Shown here: piece by piece, positions 24,794 through 36,300 of the stretch
How positions within the stretch are numbered: the stretch's first letter is position 1
Layout: each line of letters opens with the position of its first letter
DNA from: Triglochin maritima
Lineage: Eukaryota; Streptophyta; Magnoliopsida; Alismatales; Juncaginaceae
Reading direction: 5' to 3'
Assembly: GCA_963682175.1 (NCBI GenBank)
Contig: OY821771.1
Coordinates: 6,509,001 to 6,573,000 of the forward strand
Length of the DNA: 64,000 nt
Position numbers and translations under genes: made by a program
The notes under the pieces: model-generated
Told to the model about the DNA's origin: nothing
Database searches by the model: none
The model's input: the letters and a program-made list of their open reading frames with translations, nothing else

Positions 24794-24925
24794 TGTCCGG
24801 AATAAGTGTTCCGTCTGTCCGGAATAAGTATTCCAACTGTCCGGAATAAATAGTAACTGTGTCCGGAATAAGTTACGTGCTTGTCCAGAAACTAAAGAAA
24901 ATGAATGACGTGTGTGTCCGGAAAA
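24794..24925 (+). repeat. Array E: 22-bp repeats upstream of the transposase start
   Basis: Five or six units begin TGTCCGGAATAAGT and have variable second halves. They end in degenerate copies (TGTCCAGAAA and TGTCCGGAAA). They lie about 210-340 bp upstream of the transposase ATG, in the promoter or 5' UTR position, and in the same orientation as array A. Confidence 0.85.
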
Positions 24926-25210
24926 AAATGAATTTAATAAAGAGAAGGGAAGAAATAGGAGGACGAATGTTGAGTGTAGGAGCGCCAACATGATGAAAGA
25001 ATGGAGTGATTTGAGACGCATTAATGAGGGATGGCGAGGGATGGCGAAATTTGTACGAAACGAGGAATAAACTAAACAAAGAAATTGTTTCTGGGGAGAG
25101 AGCGAACTCAGCCGCGTCTGCTGACTGGGTTGCCCACATCAGCCATTCTGCTGACTGGGTTTGCAGCGTCCGTGACGCGAAGCGTTCAACAAACATTTCC
25201 CTAAAACTAA

Positions 25211-27244
25211 TAGTAAAAGCTTTTTGATGGCAGGTGAACAATCTAGACTGGTTGTTAATGACATTAGGCCACTTGAATAACTATTTTGTGGTACGGAAGC
25301 AAAAAAAAAACCTTCTATTGAACTGCATATGTAGATTAGCCGCCGCCGAATTGATACATATTTATCTATATTTTTGTATTATTTCCACCGTCAATTCAGT
25401 TGTGTTTTCTAATCACATTATGTAAGGATATTTGGATTTTTTATAGAGGTTTGACTGCTACTTTTACGGATGATAAAACAAGTATACTGTTACTAGTTAA
25501 GCCGTTATTTGAAACTCTATGATCACTTTCAATAAAACTAAAACTTATGTAAATAAAAAAATACAAGGGTAAACTATAGTTGTAATTCTTATTTGGGTAA
25601 ATTACAATTTACCTCCCTAATTTACAATTGATATCTTTAGCAAGACCCTGCCACCTGAAAATTAAAATAAGGATTGTTTTGCATTGATCTAGGACGTAGT
25701 TTTGTTGTCAATATTTTCTTCTTCTCGAGTTTAAAATTTTGTTCTTTTAGCATTCAAAATTGCTTCAACCATATTTTATGCTTTTAATGGTTCTTCTATT
25801 ATTTAAATTTAGAGTTTAGTGTTAATAAAGTTTTGTTCTTTGAGCGTTCGATATTGCTCCCAACCATATTTTTATGCTTAATGGTATTTTACTATAATGT
25901 AAATTTACGGTTTGGTGTTTTAATGAGGGCCTAGATTGGTCTAACTATTTCAAGCTTCGAATCTTTATCAAGAATTCAAGATGGTATTATCGTGAGTAGG
26001 GATTGGAAAATGTGTCAATTTAGTTCAGCATTTAGGATTCTTTGAATAATTGAATCCATACCAAATAGTTTTTTGTAAAATAAATCAAACCATATTTAGT
26101 TTGGATTGGCTTGAATGCCAGTTCGCATTTGATGTTATTGTTTGTTAATCAAGTAAACAATATCATTATCAAACACAAGAAAGTATAACAAATAAAACTA
26201 TCATCTTGAAACAAACTGTTGTTCCGTTTCAAGGTGAGTAGACTTATAGTTTTAAATAAAGTAGCAAATTCAATGTTTCTACCGTATATGCATCAACGTG
26301 AGTGTATATATCCTAAAAATTACATAGTATCAAATCCTTAAGGCCGTAAATGGGTGGTTTTTGGATAGTTATGAGGCTTACCCACTCATAACCATTTAAT
26401 TAAACGGTTTGCGGTTCGGTTAAAAATCCGTTTATTTTCACTTCTACTCATCACCCTATCCGCCCACATTTAAGTAAACAGTTTCGAACGATTAAATGGT
26501 TATATGTATAGAACTTAGTGGATTCTAAAATTGATAGATGGCCTGAGTAACAAGTTAAATGGGCAAAAATAAGTCAAAATGATCAACAGATAACTAGCTA
26601 AAACTTATAATACTTATAACATTTAACATTAAGCATTCACAAATTCATTATCAACACTGAAAGGAATGTGTCTTAAAAAAATTACTTTTATATATCTTTT
26701 ATTAAAATTGAATGTAGTGAATATTTATTTTTTACTAATGTATTCGTCTTTTATAAGTGTTAAAGGAAAATACTTTTGGTATTTACCGTAGAGATTTAAA
26801 ATATAATGGTTTACATAAATCAAACGTAATTCACGATCATGGTGATTGACATGAGACATTAATTACCGAGATAAAATTGTCGTGCTAGTTAAAAGAGATA
26901 TTGTAACTCTACAAATATTTAACAACGTGAGTATATGAAATAAAAAATATTTATTTCATATATTGAATTGACCTAACAAATGAAACATTATGGAATTGTG
27001 TTTGTCATTAATTTTTCATTGTGTCTTTGAATCCTATGATATGAGACATATAACTTTTCACATAAGGAGTATATGATTTAATTATTATCAAAAATTATCA
27101 TTGTGTATAGTGATAAAGGTATTAGTTGGTTATACATGACTTATGCTGCAAAAGATGATATGTCAGAAGATTATCATTGTTTCTCTTGACTTGAGTAACG
27201 ATATTGATGGGTTACTTGATAAAGCAAAGTTATAATGTACACAA
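25211..27244. other. Intergenic AT-rich DNA
   Basis: No gene is supported. Short GGTAAATTACAATTTACC-like words near 25600 resemble ends of the MITE family at 27254, and a GC-richer patch near 26350-26500 may be an old DNA-transposon remnant. Neither has clear boundaries. Confidence 0.5.
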
Positions 27245-27253
27245 TATAACTTA

Positions 27254-27779
27254 GGGTTAATTACAGTTTGCCCCCCTGAACTATGCATTGGTATCACTTT
27301 GCCCCCCTGAAGTTTCAAAATTAACAGTTACCTCCCCTAAACTTTAATTTTGTAATATTTTGTCCCATTGAACTTCAAAAACTCATTATTTAACACACAT
27401 TCGACGTTTTTTTCGTTTTTTTTGTATCCCTAATACACTCCTAAACCTATATTTACGTGAAAGTTTGGATCGAAATGGATGTCGGATATGGTTGGATTTT
27501 GGGTCCGATTGAAACTCAATCCGACCCAAATTCCAACCATACCCGACCTCCGTTTCGACCCAAACTTTCACGTAAATATATGTTTAGGAGTGTATTAGGG
27601 ATACAACAAAACAAATTAGGAAAAAATGTCGAATGTGTGTTAAATAATGAGTTTTTGAAGTTCAATGGGGCAAAGTGTTACAAAATTAAAGTTCAGGGGA
27701 GGTAACTGTTAACTTTGAAACTTCAGGGGGGCAAAGTGATACCAATGCATAGTTCAGGGGAGCAAACTGTAATTAACCT
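27254..27779. mobile_element. Long-TIR Mutator-type MITE (foldback) with 9-bp duplication
   Basis: The 526-bp element is nearly a complete inverted repeat. The left arm starts GGGTTAATTACAGTTTGC and the right arm, reverse-complemented, starts AGGTTAATTACAGTTTGC. Both contain CCCCTGAACTATGCATTGG and CCCCTGAAGTTTCAAA. The arms pair over roughly 240 bp. The flanking 9-bp direct repeat TATAACTTA lies at 27245-27253 and 27780-27788. A long TIR with a 9-bp duplication indicates the Mutator superfamily. There is no coding capacity. The transcript would fold into a long hairpin and could yield small RNAs (inference). Confidence 0.9.
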
Positions 27780-28338
27780 TATAACTTATGTATAGTTATA
27801 TGTTTATAATTTGCCTGAGAAATCAAGAAATAAATATATAATACAAAGATGATGCATTACTACTTTGTATAATATTCATAATATCATGAGGCAATGGATA
27901 GACACAAGTTATATATTACATATTACTAAATGAATCGTGTTTAATTCGAGTGAACAAAACATCTTGGTTATTTGGGTAACTATAATGTGTAACTAGATGC
28001 AACTTATAGTTTATGATATTAAATGTTTAATATCATTGTCAACATAACTTAGATTCTCTTATAGGTCACACCACAAAACTGTGAAACAAAAGATGTAATT
28101 TTATTTATATGATGTATTAAGTTTCATGTGTTATCAAAATAATATACATGTGCTAAAATAATAAAATCAATATGTCGTAATAATGACATAGTTAGAATAT
28201 CAAATATATTTGTATGAGATATGTATATATTATGTGGTATAATGTTTGACATTATAGATGATAATATATTTCATGATATGATGTGATCCGCAACATTATG
28301 ACATATAAATTTGCTAAAACCCGAAATCCCAAATTTTG

Positions 28339-28860
28339 TTGGATGTTAATCCGAAATTTGGTAAAGTAAAAAATAGTCCAATCGTTTGTCAACGTTTTTG
28401 CATATATTAATTTGAGATTTTTGTTGAGCTAGATTTAATCCACTTTGGTCAAAAGTAATTATAAGATGATGATGTGGCAAAATAAAGAAGAGATCATGTG
28501 CAAAGTGGTTTACACATGATGTGATTTAGTAGAGAGGTTAAAAATTGATCATGTGTAAGTGGTTTGTACGTGATGTGGTTTAGAAAAAAACCCTATAAAT
28601 AGGCCCCTCTTCCTTTGTTTACATGAATGCAAAATTATTCTCCTCCATATTTTCTCAATCATTTCATCTAAAATTCTCTTGATTTTAATTGTGTGCTGGA
28701 GATTAATTTCTTTGGAGCGTAGAAGTGGTTATTAGCTAGATTCTAACATCGTATTAGAGATTGATTGACTAACTTCGATCTCTCTGATTTTGTTTAAAGT
28801 TTGGTGAACACTTGGAGGTTATGACGAGGCAATCTGACGTGAACTCGACTTCCAATTAGT
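28339..28860 (+). mobile_element. Possible copia-like LTR fragment with promoter
   Basis: The segment opens TGTTGGATGTTAATCC. It has a 37-bp direct duplication (GATCATGTG...GTTTAG at 28492-28528 and 28547-28583) upstream of a TATA box CTATAAATAGG at 28593-28603. A leader-like stretch follows. Duplicated enhancer words before a TATA box are typical of copia LTR U3 regions. No target duplication or matching second LTR was found, so the element type and end point are tentative. Confidence 0.4.
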
Positions 28861-31800
28861 AAAAAGGATTTGATAATCATCTAGGTATGATACAATTTAT
28901 GTATTTCAATATTAATTAGTATATTAAATATATTGAAATACAATTAAAAAAATTGATACATAAAATTGTTGACAAATATGAATGTCAATCATATTGCTTC
29001 TAATTTTTTAAAAATATATACAAGCGTAGACACGAAATCGAACAAAAACTTCCACAGATTCATTATCAAAACATCTATAAACTATGTAAACCAAACAGAT
29101 TACTTAAATTGTTCTGTACAGCGACAAACATCAAAATAACTTTAAATTTAAAAGACAAACACATGTTTGAATTTAGAATCATATTTATTTTTATATATTA
29201 GTTATATTTCACAATAAACAGTTAAATATATAGGTGAAAACTATACCCTTAACCACCATATTTATTAAATAATTACAATTTTCATATCCTTACCGTCACG
29301 TTTATTAAATGATTATGTATCCATAACCGTATCCACCAGCTTTCAGAAATAAACTCAAGACAAGTTATAATTCAATATTGTATACTGAGTTAAAATTTTA
29401 GTTCAGTTTCAAATATACCAGCCCTAATCATGAGGTGTCAATTTCGTATTTATCATGTCTCGAGACAATCATTATTTAATCTTTCCCAATATGTATGTTT
29501 AATATGTTAAATATTATGGATTTAACTACCTGAACAACTAAAGCATTTCTTCTCGATAAACCAAGTAAGAAGTTAATGTAAAAAAATGAATTAATTACCT
29601 TAAAAAAATCTTACAATGACTATCACTTGAAGCGAATACCTTGCACCTTGCTAGTCTGATAGTAGTGCAACACAAATTGGTGCAAACAATTAATAAAATA
29701 GTATGAATGCCCACTGTAGCAAACTGTAACTCATAACCTTCTCTCAAGGAGTTCACACCAAAAGACGCTCTAGACCAACTGACCAAGCCACTTCTACGAA
29801 TGCAGCAACTTTTAAAATTAAACACACTGCTAAAACCAATGCCAAAACCAAGATGAGCATGGAAACTTGAGTTAGCGGCGAAATTCTCATATTTGGAATG
29901 CAACATAACGAACTTTGTTGATTAAACTTCAATAGTTTTTTAGATTCACACTTTAATAGTGGTCAGTTGTCAACAAAAAATGTAATAACTAGAAAGAGAG
30001 AACAAGAAGAAAACCAGTTTCCCTTATTGTTCTGAGCTACCCAACCACTCTTTCTACCCTGCTAGAGTGAAGAACACATCTCTGAAGACCAAACAAAATG
30101 AAAACTTCTTCCTTACACGAATTCATGGTAGTTGGGGGTTTCAAGCAGTCCTGGATTGAAACAACAGCATTCAACTGCCAGGATAGATGAGCAATTCCAT
30201 TCAAAAGACAGATGTCACTATGTATCAAGCACAACATTTTTACTTGTCTAGCACTTCAGAGCTTCGGAAATCTCTATAAAAAAATTCCGTTGCCAGAGTT
30301 GTCTGCATTAGAAAAAACAATTTGAAACTTACAATACCAACAAAGATGGACAGGAACTTGAGGGGGAAAAAAAGAGCCAATGTCGTCACACGGTAGGGGT
30401 GTCCGGTTTACTTGAAGAACACTTAAAACTTTCAAAGTGTTGATGTACGCTTCCCTTCCCAGAGTTGTCTGTTAAAATAAGTGAATCTTAAGGTACAAGA
30501 TGGATGTGCGTTTTTTTCTCATGGTAGGTGAATCAGATATGACTGATATGATCATTCAAAGACAGTTATGGCAGAATACAATTCTCTGTTTTTCCTTAAG
30601 TTATGAGCAATTAGATTTCCATGACGTTTCTTCTCCAACATGAAATCTTTTATAGCAGCCTCAGACATTGAGATTTAGCTGCACTTCTCAACATACAAAT
30701 AACAAAAAACTGGATAACTAAAATAATTGGAACTGTATAAATGTGCTGGAGGTGTATGGCAACAATAACTAAATAATACTTTCTTTTTCGAACTTAATTA
30801 TTATAATGAAGTTAGAGGATCCAAAATTTATGTTCATTCAATTGAGTTCTCTATATGACGATGATGATAAAATTCAACGATACATTGAAAGGGAAATAAA
30901 AATATGACACTTATTTCTTCTATAAACCCGGATAAATGTGTCTGTATATCCTATGCACGCATGGATGTAAAAGGGAAAATGTAAGTGAAATGTAAAACTT
31001 ACGAAAGCATGAAGACTGGGGGAAAAATGACAGATAAAAGTCTATGAACACTCACCAGAAATAGATGGATTTGATGGTAATGGACTCTTTTCTCCCAATT
31101 TACTTGTCAAACACTTCAACTTTAAAAACTGGTCAATATGCATTTATCTTGATGGCCTATCCGTGAATGGGACCTCCCACCTAAATATACCGAATCAGTT
31201 GAGAGGATGATCCAAATTGAGTGCTCAAGTTGCGTAAACAAATTGGAAGTTGTTGATGATAGGAAGCAAGAAAGACTTAAAGAGCCAGCATTGGCGTAGG
31301 CAAAGCTTAGTTTTGTAACTACTAATTCTATATCACGGAGCAAGCTTAAAGTTAATAATCAATAAAGCATTAGTTGCATAAATGTGTGACGGGCGCAAGT
31401 TTAATGTTGAAATTTGAAAATTACACTTGTACCTTTCACTTTCTTCTGCCTGGCCTTTAGTGGCTGCACTAAAGATCGTGTTCACAGTGATGTAACTGTC
31501 AAGATGATATACAACAAGCAAGGGTCAAAAAGAACAACGCCCACGCAACCCCTCTAATATATTATATATATAATAGAAACTTCATGCTTACACTTATTTG
31601 TCCACTTGTTCAGAGAAATACATCTAGCACAAAGACGGAGTGCAAGAACTCCATTGGATCATGTATTACAATGCTGAAAAGGTTTCATAAGAAACTCTCT
31701 CTATCATTACGGTTCTACTCCCAGACAGTTTTCGTATCCTGACATTACTTTGTTATGGTAGTTATATCTCATTCTTTCTTCAAGGAAAAGAAATTATAAT

Positions 31801-32886
31801 TCGGGATTTTCCCCCCTTCTTTGCAACACCATCCTTTGAAAAAAGAATTCAAAGATAAAACTATTCAACTTTTGCACCACATGTCTGAAACTGGTAGTAT
31901 GAAATAATCTTCTATGTCATGTTGTTTTCTAATTCTTAGCAACCATATCGCATTTAGTCTATCTAGCAGCTAGTCCTGAACTTTTATTGAGTTTAGGGCA
32001 TACTGATCTTTATAAATGATCTTAATTCGATCATTTTCATTAGATAACCATAAACCATAGTACCATATAGTATGTACTCATTGAATTACAGCACGTGAAT
32101 TTTCAATAACGGAGTTCATTCTCCATCTGGATCATCTTATCCAGCACACTCTTCAGGATCAAAGAACATTTCATCTTCTTGGGTGTCATTTTCACACATA
32201 ACTATTGAAATAAAAATCTCAAGGTTAGTAAAAGTTACCATTATCCTTTTAGAAGGTTACATTTCATCTTTGAGAAGGTTGCATCAGCGAGAAAGGAGAG
32301 AGGGGGACATGCCAAGATGAAGGAGGACGCAGTCAAAAAATACTTAAAAGGGTTTGAGTATATTCAAAGATTAACTCATGGATAAAAGCATGCAGAAGGA
32401 GGCAATTCCTATACTGAAACCGTGATTCTTTATAAGTAATTAAGTTTCATTTCTAGCTTACCCAAAACTAGTTTCTGATCGAAGGCTCTGTGTTATTGTA
32501 GTTGTCAAGTAGCTTTTGGAGGGAATGATATGTAAAGAAAAACTAAGAAAATGAGAACTGAACTCTTTAACAAGCAACAACAATGACTAGACAGACAAAT
32601 CAAAGTGGTCTAATTTTGGTTCTTGTACGGTTCAAAGATGTAATGCACTTGGCGCAAGATTTAGAATCTGCAATTTCTACTCATTTTATTATAAGAAAAC
32701 GAGAACATATTCCCCTTCTACCTGATGAAATTTATAAATAATAAGGCATAATGAGTGTTTTTTACCTCATAAAGATGATTTCCTTTTATCCTTCAGTATG
32801 GATTTTCAAACTCCGAATCTGAACATTGTCATCCATCATTTGCAAAAGTTGCCACTAATGCTCAAATTCATCTTTTGACTATAGAA
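28861..32886. other. Intergenic region, no supported gene
   Basis: Only short, unconvincing ORFs on both strands. The stretch 29600-32300 is slightly less AT-rich and might be a non-coding transcript or an old gene remnant. I could not recognise a protein family or build exons. Confidence 0.4.
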
Positions 32887-32894
32887 GATGTAAG

Positions 32895-33332
32895 CAAGGT
32901 TTTCATAACCGAACCGGACGTCGAACCGACAACGTCAAAGGTTCAGAGGTTTCGGGGTCGGACCAAATCGTACCAGTTGAACCGATGACATCAGCATGAC
33001 GTCATAAATATATATTATAGATACAATAGTCATATATTAAAAAAAAGTAATCAAAACATCTACAATATCAACATTTCTAAGGTTGAGGTATAGATTTGGG
33101 TTTGGGTTTTTTTTTGATATGTAGTAATCAATTAACTGAATACATAATCGGGTACCGATATAAAAAAAACATAATTGGGGTTTTTTCCCTGAACCGGTGG
33201 TTGAACCGCCGGTTCAACACGGTTCTTGGCAAAAAACGGTTTTGTGGGGCAAACCGGACCGGATAGGCCTCCGGTTCACAGTTGAACCGGTTGGACCAGC
33301 CGGTCCGGTCCGGTCCGGTTTTCAAAACAATG
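32895..33332. mobile_element. hAT-type MITE, CCGGTT-rich, 8-bp target duplication
   Basis: The left end CAAGGTTTTCATAACCGAAC and the reverse complement of the right end, CATTGTTTTGAAAACCGGAC, form imperfect terminal inverted repeats. The flanks carry an exact 8-bp duplication GATGTAAG at 32887-32894 and 33333-33340, the hAT size. The interior is rich in GAACCGG/CCGGTTC words. Length is 438 bp, non-coding. Confidence 0.82.
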
Positions 33333-33340
33333 GATGTAAG

Positions 33341-36300
33341 CATTTGATATTCAAGGGTGTCAGAAATCCGGAGCTTGTGAGCTTGCTCAAGTTTGGCTTG
33401 GGCAAAGCTTAATCAATGTGAAGTTTGATATTAAAAAAAACAATATTTAAACACCAAAATATCATGTTTACTTAAACAAGTCGAACTTAATCATAATCAA
33501 CTAGTTTGTCAAAAGCATGTTAACTCATTAGTCTAATGGATATATGTAAGTAAATTACATAACATCTTTACACGTATAATATCATATTAGTAAAATAGTC
33601 ATTTTGTGATTTTCATTTGGTAGGAACAAGACATGTTAGTAGGTAGTTATTTTTGTACTTAATATTGGGAATGGACTTTTTTAATAAAAACGATACAATG
33701 GTGTGAAAAGAAGATAATCCAAGTTGTTTTAACATGATATGTTTGTTGAGTTTATATGGAAACAAAATACGTTAGTTGTTAGATTATTTATTCCCTATTC
33801 TAAAACTAGGCAATTTTGTCAATTTTCAGTTTTTTTTGAAAACAAAGCTTCTCGTCAAGCCATGCTCAAAAATAAAATAAAAATGTTTAAATCAGACTTA
33901 AACATGCAACAAAAAGTTAGCACGTTAAACTCAATCCAGGCCCAGCTCATTCGAGTTCGGTCATTTACACCCTCCAATGATATTTCAGTTTGCTCATGAT
34001 ATGTGAACATGATTTTCAAATGCTTCCATCAGTTTGCATACACTTCATCTATCCTTAAAGAATGCTTATTTGCATGGACAGATGTCATGGAAAAAACATA
34101 TAAAATCATATATTTTGTAGAAAAATGGGCATTAGACAATTATAATGAAAATCTTGGAATATGTTCAAGATTCAAAACTAGCCCAAATTTAAGAAAAGAG
34201 TGCAAAAAGAAGATCAACAGGAATAAGGTTCAATACAAAAAGTTTCAAGTTTCAATACCAACAGTATAGCTGGATTTCTCTTCAGATTTTCAGAAATATG
34301 GTGCTTCTTGTAAAAATTGAAAATTAATGGTAGTGGCAGGGCAAGTGTAGGCATTAGGCATCTAGACACATAAATTTATCGATATACATGTGATAATATG
34401 CGTTCATATTTTACATGGAAGTCCTTAGTCCACACATTTGATTGAGAATAAAACCTACATTAGCGATTTGGAAACAGATATTGGGTAAGAAGGTGTTCCA
34501 CATTTGGTATTTTTAGCGATGTATTTACTAATTTACATGTTATTTCAAAAACCTAGAAAATCGCAAAGTGTTGGCAGTCTGGCACCCTTAGTCATATGAT
34601 GGTATGATTTCAGTAAGTACTTCTCATCCTAATTTGTATCATTAGAACAGGTGATAGATTGGAGTGGATGGATGCTTTAAACATGTAATTTATCATTATC
34701 AGTTGACATAAAGCAAGTGTTAGTGCAACCAGTTAAGTCGCAACAGGAGATAAGTTGCTTTGATTTCTTCCTAGAACAGAACAATGAACATGAGAAATTG
34801 TAAACATAAACGCCTAACTTGGTAAACAGAATAACTAGATAGGTCAGAAGTGAAGTGCAGACAGTTCCTTCAAGTGCCTGACTAGTTCTATATTTTAGGC
34901 GTACACTTATTATTTTCTCAATGGAAGTAATTTGAGAAAGTGTTACTGCAAATAGAACCTTCAAGTTCAACTTATGCATCTAAGCCTTACCAGTACCATT
35001 TCATATCTGTATTTCAGGGATAACATCTGAAAATTACAACTTTAATCTTCACCTCTTTCTTACATGTTCAACGAAGGACAAGGAATGTAAAAATTATGTA
35101 TTCAATGTTTGGGACCAACAATCTCACTTTTAATATTCGTATTTGTAATTTTCAAAGGTACATCATTCTAATACTACAAAATTGCGCCCTTATCTAACAC
35201 TAATCTAATTACTGTGATTGGTTATTCAACGGGTCTTCTAGGAAGTCTAAGGGATACGGTAAATTGAAATGCAAGCCTTATGTAAAACCTTTCTTTATGG
35301 GTAAAAAATAATACTAGTGGATGACCACTTACCTTTGCATGCCATGAAATCATGGCTCATGTCATAGCATCTACTTGCCCATACGAATGTGACTTCTTTT
35401 AGGGAATGCTAAGAGGTAAATATAAGACATATACAATTACTCCCAGAAAAATGTTAATGCATTGCCATCTTGATAAACAAAGCAGATATTGAATTACTGA
35501 ATGCAAGAACTGAAAACAACTATGTAACGAGAAGCATCCAAACTCCCTCTTAGACAGATTACAAGAGATTGGTAATCCTATATGGATCTGATTTCTCGAA
35601 ACCATGCCATCACATCCTACCAAACTTATTTTCTAAACATCTATTCAATCACCCACATTACTTGCTATCCTAAACAAGCAAGAACATCTACCGAAACATT
35701 GTCTCAGGAAAGCACTTGTTCTTAAAGCCAGTAACAATCACTACTTTTAAGTACTTATAGTTCCGAAGACGGGTATTATCTCCGAAGAGAAGCACTTCAT
35801 GCACCTATTGAAACTAGTAGTTCGGAAGACGCATTATCTCCTAAGAGAAGCACTTCATGCTTATATTAACTTTTACAAAAACACCCACTACATCACAACG
35901 AATGTATTAAAACAACTAAAAAATAACATCAAACTACTAATTTTCAACCGAACGAGTAACTTTTTGCACAACAATAATGATGTAGCTCAGTTGGTGAGAT
36001 GTGTTAATTTTCCCATGAGAAGAGTTACAATTACAAGATGTATAAATGAAGCCATTTCACATATGGGTATGTTTTCTTGTTTAGATAAGCATTTCATTTT
36101 CGAATTGCAAAATCAAAGAACTGTATATGATAGACTAACAGCATATAACTTACATAAATACAAACACAAATGGAGTCAAAATTCACAACCCAACCATAAA
36201 ACTATATTGGGAGCATGACATTAAAAAAACAGTTTGTACTAATTTAAAATGATTAAAACTACACTAAGTCATCTGGATTTCAGCTCTTTACATGGGATTT

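Larger units (their letters stand above)
16694..25201. mobile_element. MULE-1: complete Mutator-like element with Ulp1-like peptidase and transposase genes
   Basis: The 8.5-kb element is bounded by a 9-bp direct repeat TAAAACTAA (16685-16693 and 25202-25210), the size usual for Mutator targets. The 14-mer GCGTCCGTGACGCG lies 22 bp inside each end (16716-16729 and 25166-25179). Its core GCGTC-nnn-GACGC is itself an inverted repeat, so both ends look alike without a long classical TIR. Two intact-looking convergent genes lie inside: a Ulp1-like protein (+) and a FAR1/MULE transposase (-). They are separated and interrupted by 22-bp repeat arrays. Elements of this type (MULEs carrying a Ulp1-like gene, such as Kaonashi in melon and Arabidopsis relatives) are known. 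The boundaries are inferred from the duplication and the symmetric 14-mer. Confidence 0.75.

Noticed and set aside
33739..34269. Two adjacent plus-strand ORFs of 86 and 88 codons
   Set aside because: No domain, no coding-like composition, and a stop separates them. Probably chance frames.
35979..36030. tRNA-like A-box GTAGCTCAGTTGG and a weak B-box 40 nt on
   Set aside because: The B-box (GTTACAATTAC) is poor, and no cloverleaf, tail or target duplication was found. At best a decayed SINE head.
35799..36218. Open frame of 139 codons
   Set aside because: Composition is like the surrounding AT-rich DNA and no domain or splice partner was recognised.
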